A DNA stretch of 64,000 nt from JAVVHE01 sp038238915. GTDB lineage: Bacteria > Pseudomonadota > Alphaproteobacteria > Sphingomonadales > Sphingomonadaceae. The notes below the pieces were generated by a model. It was not told where the DNA came from. It worked only from the letters and a program-made list of their open reading frames with translations, and did not search any database. The translations under genes and the position numbers were made by a program. The DNA lies in contig JBBSFH010000005.1 of the NCBI GenBank assembly GCA_038238915.1, forward strand, positions 62,001-126,000, given 5' to 3'. Positions 59,248 through 64,000 of the stretch are shown here, piece after piece (within the stretch, counting starts at the first letter, position 1; every line of letters begins with the position of its first letter).

Positions 59248-61128
59248 ATGCCCGCGCGCATCATCGAAACGAACACCGCGCCCTTCGCCGCGCCTGCGAT
59301 CGATCCCGTTACGCTCGACATCATCGAGAACGCGCTTCGCAACGCGCGCGTCGAGATGGACGCGACGCTCACCCGCACCGCGATGTCGCCCGGCATCCGC
59401 GAGCAGGGCGACGCGTTCCCGCTGATCGCGGATCGGGGCGGGCGGATGATCGTCGGCCAGTTCGGCTCGTTCATCGGCGGGTTCCTCGAAGCCTTCGACG
59501 GCACGATCGAGGAGGGGGACATGATCTTCCTTTCCGACCCGTATTCTTGCGGTGGCGCGGTGAGCCACTCGAACGACTGGCTGGTGCTGCTGCCAGTCTA
59601 CCGCGCCGGGCGGCTGGTGGCGTGGACCGCGATGTTCGGCCACCAGAGCGATATCGGCGGCAAGGTGGCGGGATCGATGCCGATCGACGCGCGCTCGATC
59701 TTCGAGGAAGGCGTTCGCATCCCACCGGTGAAGATCTGGCGGCGCGGCGAATATAACGAGGATCTGATCAAGCTGGTGATGCACCAGACGCGCAAGCCGG
59801 ACTGGTGCGCCGCCGATCTGAACGCGCTGATCGCATCATGCCGGGTGGCGGCGCGGCGCGTGGACGAGATGTGCGCGCGTTTCGGCGACGATGTCTATGT
59901 GGCCGCGACCGAGGCGCTGCTCGCGCGCAACCACCGAGCGATGAAGGCCTTGATCGCAAGCAGCATCGGCGAGGCCCCGGTCAGCTTCGAGGACTATATC
60001 GACGACGACGGCGTTGGCTTCGGCCCCTACAAGATCAAGTGTACGATGTGGCGCGAGGGCGACCGGGTGGTGCTCGATTTTGCGGGCACCGATCCGCAGT
60101 CCTCCGCATCGATCAATTTCTACCTGAACGAGAATATGTTCCGCATGTTCTTCGGCATCTACATGATCATGGTGTTCGATCCCGCGATCCTGTTCAATGA
60201 TGGCTTCTACGATCTGATCGACGTGCGCATCCCCGAAGGCTCGCTATTGAAGCCGCGCTTCCCCGCCGCGCTCAGCGGCCGCACCCACGCGCTCGGGCGC
60301 ATCTTCGACATACTCGGCGGGCTGCTCGGCCAGCGTGCGCCGCAGTTCCTGTGCGCGGCGGGGTTCAGTTCGTCCCCCCACCTCATGTATTCGGGGCGCG
60401 ATCACAAAGGCGCGTGGTTCCAGCTGTTCCAGATCGGCTTTGGCGGCATTCCCGGACGCCCGTTCGGCGACGGGGCGGACGGCCACTCGCTCTGGCCGGG
60501 CTTCACCAACGTGCCCAACGAGTTCCTCGAGCGCTATTTCCCGCTCAGGATCGAACGCTACGAGGCGCTCGCCGACACCGGCGGCCCCGGCCTGTTTCGC
60601 GGCGGCAACGGCATCCACATGACGTATCGCTTCCTCGCTCCCGGCTCGATCAGCATCCACGACGACCGCTGGTTCACCTATCCGTGGGGCGTCAACGGCG
60701 GCGAACCCGGCGCGCGCGCGCGCAAAGTGCTGGAGACCGCAGATGGGGTCTCGCGCATCGTGCCGAACAAGGCCGACACGATCGACGTGGCAGAGGGCGA
60801 TCAGCTACACTTCATAACCTGGGGCGGTGGCGGCTGGGGCGATCCGCTCGCGCGCGCGCCCGCACTGGTCGCGCGCGAGGTGCGGCAGGGGCTCATCTCT
60901 CCCGAAGGCGCAGGCCGCTACGGCGTTGTGATCGCCTACGACGGTACGGCGGACGAGGACGCCACCCGCTTGGCTCGCGATGAAATGCGCGCCCGGCGCG
61001 GCAATGATGCCCCGGTCTTCAACTTCGGCCCGTCGATTGCGCAACTGCGCGAGCGGTCTCTCGCCGAAACCGGCTTGCCAGCGCCCAAGCCACCCGTCTG
61101 GGCACCGCACGCACTGGCGGCCGAATGA
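59248..61128 (+). CDS. Hydantoinase B/oxoprolinase family protein (HyuB-like)
   Basis: The 626-aa subunit has DPVTLDIIENALRNARVEMDATLTRTAMSPGIREQGD at the start, IFLSDPYSCGGAVSHSNDW and MFGHQSDIGGKVAGSMP (metal-site region), and SGRTHALGRIFDI. The C-terminal GGNGIHMTYRFLAPG and WGGGGWGDPLARAP match the family. HyuA/HyuB-type pairs cleave or carboxylate cyclic amides or ketones using ATP. Its stop overlaps the CoA-transferase start (ATGA), and the HyuA partner follows after that gene. Confidence 0.9.
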   Translation: MPARIIETNTAPFAAPAIDPVTLDIIENALRNARVEMDATLTRTAMSPGIREQGDAFPLIADRGGRMIVGQFGSFIGGFLEAFDGTIEEGDMIFLSDPYSCGGAVSHSNDWLVLLPVYRAGRLVAWTAMFGHQSDIGGKVAGSMPIDARSIFEEGVRIPPVKIWRRGEYNEDLIKLVMHQTRKPDWCAADLNALIASCRVAARRVDEMCARFGDDVYVAATEALLARNHRAMKALIASSIGEAPVSFEDYIDDDGVGFGPYKIKCTMWREGDRVVLDFAGTDPQSSASINFYLNENMFRMFFGIYMIMVFDPAILFNDGFYDLIDVRIPEGSLLKPRFPAALSGRTHALGRIFDILGGLLGQRAPQFLCAAGFSSSPHLMYSGRDHKGAWFQLFQIGFGGIPGRPFGDGADGHSLWPGFTNVPNEFLERYFPLRIERYEALADTGGPGLFRGGNGIHMTYRFLAPGSISIHDDRWFTYPWGVNGGEPGARARKVLETADGVSRIVPNKADTIDVAEGDQLHFITWGGGGWGDPLARAPALVAREVRQGLISPEGAGRYGVVIAYDGTADEDATRLARDEMRARRGNDAPVFNFGPSIAQLRERSLAETGLPAPKPPVWAPHALAAE

Positions 61129-62321
61129 CCGAACACCTGCCCGGCGCGCTCGCGGGCATCCGCGTGATCGAGATGGGGCAGCTGATCGCCGGGCCGTTCT
61201 GCGGGCAACTGCTGGGCGACATGGGCGCGGACGTGGTCAAGATCGAACCGCCGGGCGCGGGCGATCCGATGCGCGTATGGGGTCGCGGCGACAATCCGCT
61301 CTGGTGGGAGGTGGTCAGCCGCAACAAGCGCGCCGTATCGGCCGACCTCCGCAAGCCCGAGGGGCAGGATCTCGCGCGCCGCCTCATCGCCACCGCCGAC
61401 ATCCTGATCGAGAATTTCCGCCCCGGCACGCTCGAAGGCTGGGGCCTCGCGCCCGCCGATCTGATGGCCGACAACGTCGGCCTGATCGTCGTGCGCGTCA
61501 GCGGTTACGGCCAGACCGGGCCGTACGCGGCGCGCGCGGGGTTCGGAGGGATCGGCGAGGCGATGGGCGGGTGGCGACATATCGTCGGCGATCCGGACCG
61601 GCCGCCAAGCCGCATGGGGGTCAGCATCGGCGATAGTCTCGCGGCCACCTATGGCTGCATGGGCGCTTTGGCGGCGCTCCACCGCCGGCATGCGACGGGC
61701 AAGGGCCAGATCGTCGACAGCGCGCTGTACGAGGCGGTGCTCCAGGTCATGGAGAGCCTGATCCCCGAATATGCTGCCTCGGGCTACATCCGCGAGCGCA
61801 GCGGATCGGTACTGCCCGGCATTGCGCCGTCCAACGTCTACAAATGCTCCGACGGCGATTTCCTGATCGGCGCGAACCAGGACGGTGTCTTCCGCCGCCT
61901 CGCCGCCGCGATGGGCATGGCGCACCTCGCCGACGACGAGCGCTACGCCACGCACATGGCGCGCGGCCGAAACCAGGCCGAACTGGACGGCATCGTCGAG
62001 ACTTGGACGTGCGAGCGCACCGTCGCCGAGGTCGAGGCCGCGATGACCGCCGCCGCCATCCCGTCCGGCCGCATCTACCGCCCGCCCGAGATGCTCGCCG
62101 ACCCGCATTTCTCAGCGCGCGAGGCGATCGTGACCGTCGATCACCCCCGCTGGGGGCAGTTGCCGATGCAGGCACCGTTTCCCAAACTGTCCGAAACCCC
62201 GTCGAGCGTCCGCAGCCGCGCACCCGAACGAGTGGGACAGCATAACGGCGAGGTCTATGGCGAATTGCTGGGGATCGGGCCGGACGAACTCGAGCGGCTC
62301 ACCGCCGCGCACGTGATCTGA
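61125..62321 (+). CDS. CaiB/BaiF family CoA-transferase (class III)
   Basis: The 398-aa enzyme has LAGIRVIEMGQLIAGPFCGQLLGDMGADVVKIEPP at the N-terminus, SRNKRAVSADLRKPEGQ, ADILIENFRPGTLEGWGL and the catalytic Asp170 in VSIGDSLAATYG. It moves CoA between carboxylates through an aspartyl-CoA anhydride. It lies between the two hydantoinase-like subunits, overlapping HyuB by four bases and ten bases before HyuA, so activation of an acid probably belongs to the same pathway. Confidence 0.9.
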   Translation: MTEHLPGALAGIRVIEMGQLIAGPFCGQLLGDMGADVVKIEPPGAGDPMRVWGRGDNPLWWEVVSRNKRAVSADLRKPEGQDLARRLIATADILIENFRPGTLEGWGLAPADLMADNVGLIVVRVSGYGQTGPYAARAGFGGIGEAMGGWRHIVGDPDRPPSRMGVSIGDSLAATYGCMGALAALHRRHATGKGQIVDSALYEAVLQVMESLIPEYAASGYIRERSGSVLPGIAPSNVYKCSDGDFLIGANQDGVFRRLAAAMGMAHLADDERYATHMARGRNQAELDGIVETWTCERTVAEVEAAMTAAAIPSGRIYRPPEMLADPHFSAREAIVTVDHPRWGQLPMQAPFPKLSETPSSVRSRAPERVGQHNGEVYGELLGIGPDELERLTAAHVI

Positions 62322-62331
62322 CGGAGAACAC

Positions 62332-64000
62332 ATGACCTATCGCCTGGGCGTCGATGTCGGCGGCACCTTCACCGATCTGCTCGTCATCGACGAGGCAAGC
62401 GGGCGCACGTTCCGGGACAAGGTGCCGTCAACGCCGCACGACCCGTCCGAGGCGGTGCTCGCGGGCGCCCGGCAGGTATGCGCGGCGGCGGGCATTGCGC
62501 CCCACGACCTCGAACTGTTCCTCCACGGCACGACGGTGGCCACCAACGCGATCCTCGAAGGCAAGGTTGCGCGCGTCGGGCTGATCGTCACCAAAGGTTA
62601 TCGCCACCTGCTCCAGATCGCGCGCAGCCTTGTGCCGGGCGGGCTCGCGGCGTGGATCGTGTGGCCCAAGCCCGAGACGCTCGCGCCGCTGGAAGCCACG
62701 ATCGAGGCGGACGAGCGCATGGGCGCGGACGGCGCGACGGTGCGGCCGCTCGATGAAGCCGCATTGCGCGCGAGCCTCGAAACGATGCGTGCCGAGAAGG
62801 TCGAGGCGATCACGGTGTGCCTGATCAACTCCTACGTGAACGATGCGCACGAACGCGCGGTCGGCAGGATCGTCGCGGAAGTCTTTCCCGATCTCCCGCT
62901 CAGCCTGTCATGCGACATCCTCCCCGAGATGCAGGAGTATGAGCGCGCGCTGACCACGGTTGCCAACTCCGCCGTGCGTCCCACCGTTGCGCGCTACGTC
63001 GGCAACCTCGAACGCAATCTGCGCGGCTGGGGCACCGATGCCAAACTCAGCCTGCTCCGCTCGGACGGCGGCCTCATGAGCGCCGCCAAGGCGGCGGCAG
63101 CGCCGGTCAACCTGCTGATGAGCGGCCCCGCGGGCGGCGTCGCGGGCGCGGTCTGGGTGGCGCGCAATAGTGGCCACGCCAATGTGCTGACGCTCGATAT
63201 GGGCGGCACGTCGACCGATGTCGCGCTGATCGAGAATTACGCGCCGCGCCTGCGCCGCGAGACCAGCGTCGGCCACCTGACGGTGCGCGCCTCCTCGCTC
63301 GATATTCGCACGGTGGGCGCGGGCGGCGGCTCGATTGCGTCGGTTCCCGAACTCACGAAAGCGCTGCGCGTCGGCCCGCAATCCGCCGGTGCCGCTCCCG
63401 GACCCGCCGCTTACGGCAAAGGGGGCGTGCTGCCCACCGTGACAGACGCGAATGTGGTGCTCGGCTACTTGCCCGAAGACCTGCTCGGCGGGAGTTTCAA
63501 GCTCGATCGCGGCGCCGCCGAACGTGCCGTCAAGACCGTGGGCGACGCGCTCGGCCTCGGCATGCTCGAAGCCGCCGCCGGGATTGTCGCCATCGTCAAC
63601 GAGACAATGTTCGGCGCGCTCCGCCTCGTCAGCGTTCAGCAGGGCTACGATCCGCGCGATTTCGCGCTGATGCCGTTCGGAGGCGCGGGGCCGCTGCATG
63701 GCAACGCGATGTCCGCGCTGATGGGATCGTGGCCGTGCGTCGTGCCTCCGTCGCCGGGCGTGTTGTGCGCCTATGGCGACGCCACCACGCGGCTCAGGGT
63801 CGATGCGCAGCGCAGCTTCAACAAGCTCGTCTCGGCGACCGACGACGCCGCCGTTCACGCAGTGATGGCCGAGATCGCAACACAGGTGCAGGCCGAACTC
63901 GTGGCAGAGGGCGTTCCCGCCGCCGAACAGTCGATCGGTTTCGAAATCGATGTTCGCTACACCGGCCAGGCGTTCGAGGTGCCGCTGCCCTTCGCGCGTG
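62332..64000 (+). CDS. Hydantoinase A/oxoprolinase family protein (HyuA-like), N-terminal part
   Basis: The open frame starts at ATG 62332 with GGAGA upstream and runs off the window without a stop (556 residues visible). The ATPase-fold start GVDVGGTFTDLLVIDE, HGTTVATNAILEGK, TLDMGGTSTDVALI, GAGGGSIASV and PFGGAGPLHG are characteristic. The visible end reads DVRYTGQAFEVPLPF, family-typical, so only a C-terminal piece is missing. It pairs with the HyuB-like subunit two genes upstream to form an ATP-dependent amidohydrolase- or carboxylase-type complex. Confidence 0.92.
   Translation, partial: MTYRLGVDVGGTFTDLLVIDEASGRTFRDKVPSTPHDPSEAVLAGARQVCAAAGIAPHDLELFLHGTTVATNAILEGKVARVGLIVTKGYRHLLQIARSLVPGGLAAWIVWPKPETLAPLEATIEADERMGADGATVRPLDEAALRASLETMRAEKVEAITVCLINSYVNDAHERAVGRIVAEVFPDLPLSLSCDILPEMQEYERALTTVANSAVRPTVARYVGNLERNLRGWGTDAKLSLLRSDGGLMSAAKAAAAPVNLLMSGPAGGVAGAVWVARNSGHANVLTLDMGGTSTDVALIENYAPRLRRETSVGHLTVRASSLDIRTVGAGGGSIASVPELTKALRVGPQSAGAAPGPAAYGKGGVLPTVTDANVVLGYLPEDLLGGSFKLDRGAAERAVKTVGDALGLGMLEAAAGIVAIVNETMFGALRLVSVQQGYDPRDFALMPFGGAGPLHGNAMSALMGSWPCVVPPSPGVLCAYGDATTRLRVDAQRSFNKLVSATDDAAVHAVMAEIATQVQAELVAEGVPAAEQSIGFEIDVRYTGQAFEVPLPFAR

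Overview
The window is high-GC DNA, almost wall-to-wall coding. It fits an aerobic alphaproteobacterium, most likely a sphingomonad. That assignment is an inference from gene content: a complete exosortase A (XrtA) exopolysaccharide locus, several large TonB-dependent receptors (TBDRs), S9 peptidases with signal peptides, a De Ley-Doudoroff galactose cluster, and heavy use of ATGA/GTGA overlaps and GTG/TTG starts. There was no database access, so every family name rests on motif and length recognition. No rRNA, tRNA, CRISPR array, IS element or phage gene was recognised.

Layout. (1) 1-14964, plus strand: XrtA/PEP-CTERM-associated polysaccharide locus. It holds the tail of an acyl-CoA ligase, a PLP decarboxylase, Wza-like export lipoprotein, Wzz-like chain-length protein, tyrosine kinase, outer-membrane beta-barrel, AAA ATPase, polysaccharide deacetylase, FemAB-like transferase, glycosyltransferase, exosortase A fused to an EpsI-like domain, and an asparagine-synthase-like amidotransferase. 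(2) 15067-18090: assorted genes (Mth938-like, AIM24/TIGR00266-like, a 35-aa small ORF, acetamidase/formamidase-like). (3) 30044 down to 18091, minus strand: a LuxR-type regulator, a 1017-aa TBDR, then five exported hydrolases arranged as S9 peptidase + MetX-like hydrolase, amidase, S9 peptidase + MetX-like hydrolase. This looks like an uptake and periplasmic breakdown module for a peptide- or amide-like substrate. (4) 30163-38316: galactose/galactan use. GH53 galactanase, Na+/sugar symporter, galactose dehydrogenase, lactonase, IlvD/EDD-type sugar-acid dehydratase, KDGal kinase and KDPGal aldolase give a nearly complete De Ley-Doudoroff pathway. (5) 38335-42457, minus: TBDR, MarR regulator and LLM flavin monooxygenase, with a perfect MarR-like operator in front of the TBDR. 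(6) 42541-50424, minus: amidohydrolase, cyclase, two indolepyruvate-oxidoreductase-type subunits, a gluconate-2-dehydrogenase-subunit-3-like protein and a GMC oxidoreductase; the last five overlap end to end. (7) 50507-56480: penicillin acylase family, S9 peptidase, class IV aminotransferase, sulfotransferase-like protein. (8) 56691-59126: an 811-aa Ala-rich repeat lipoprotein. (9) 59248-64000: HyuB-like, CaiB/BaiF CoA-transferase and HyuA-like genes; the last runs off the window.

The most interesting points are the duplicated S9/MetX-like cassette behind a TBDR and LuxR-type regulator, the MarR operator with an extra half-site at 42497-42523, an 11-bp motif shared by the two divergent promoter regions of the galactose cluster, and a repeat-derived insertion inside the XrtA glycosyltransferase.
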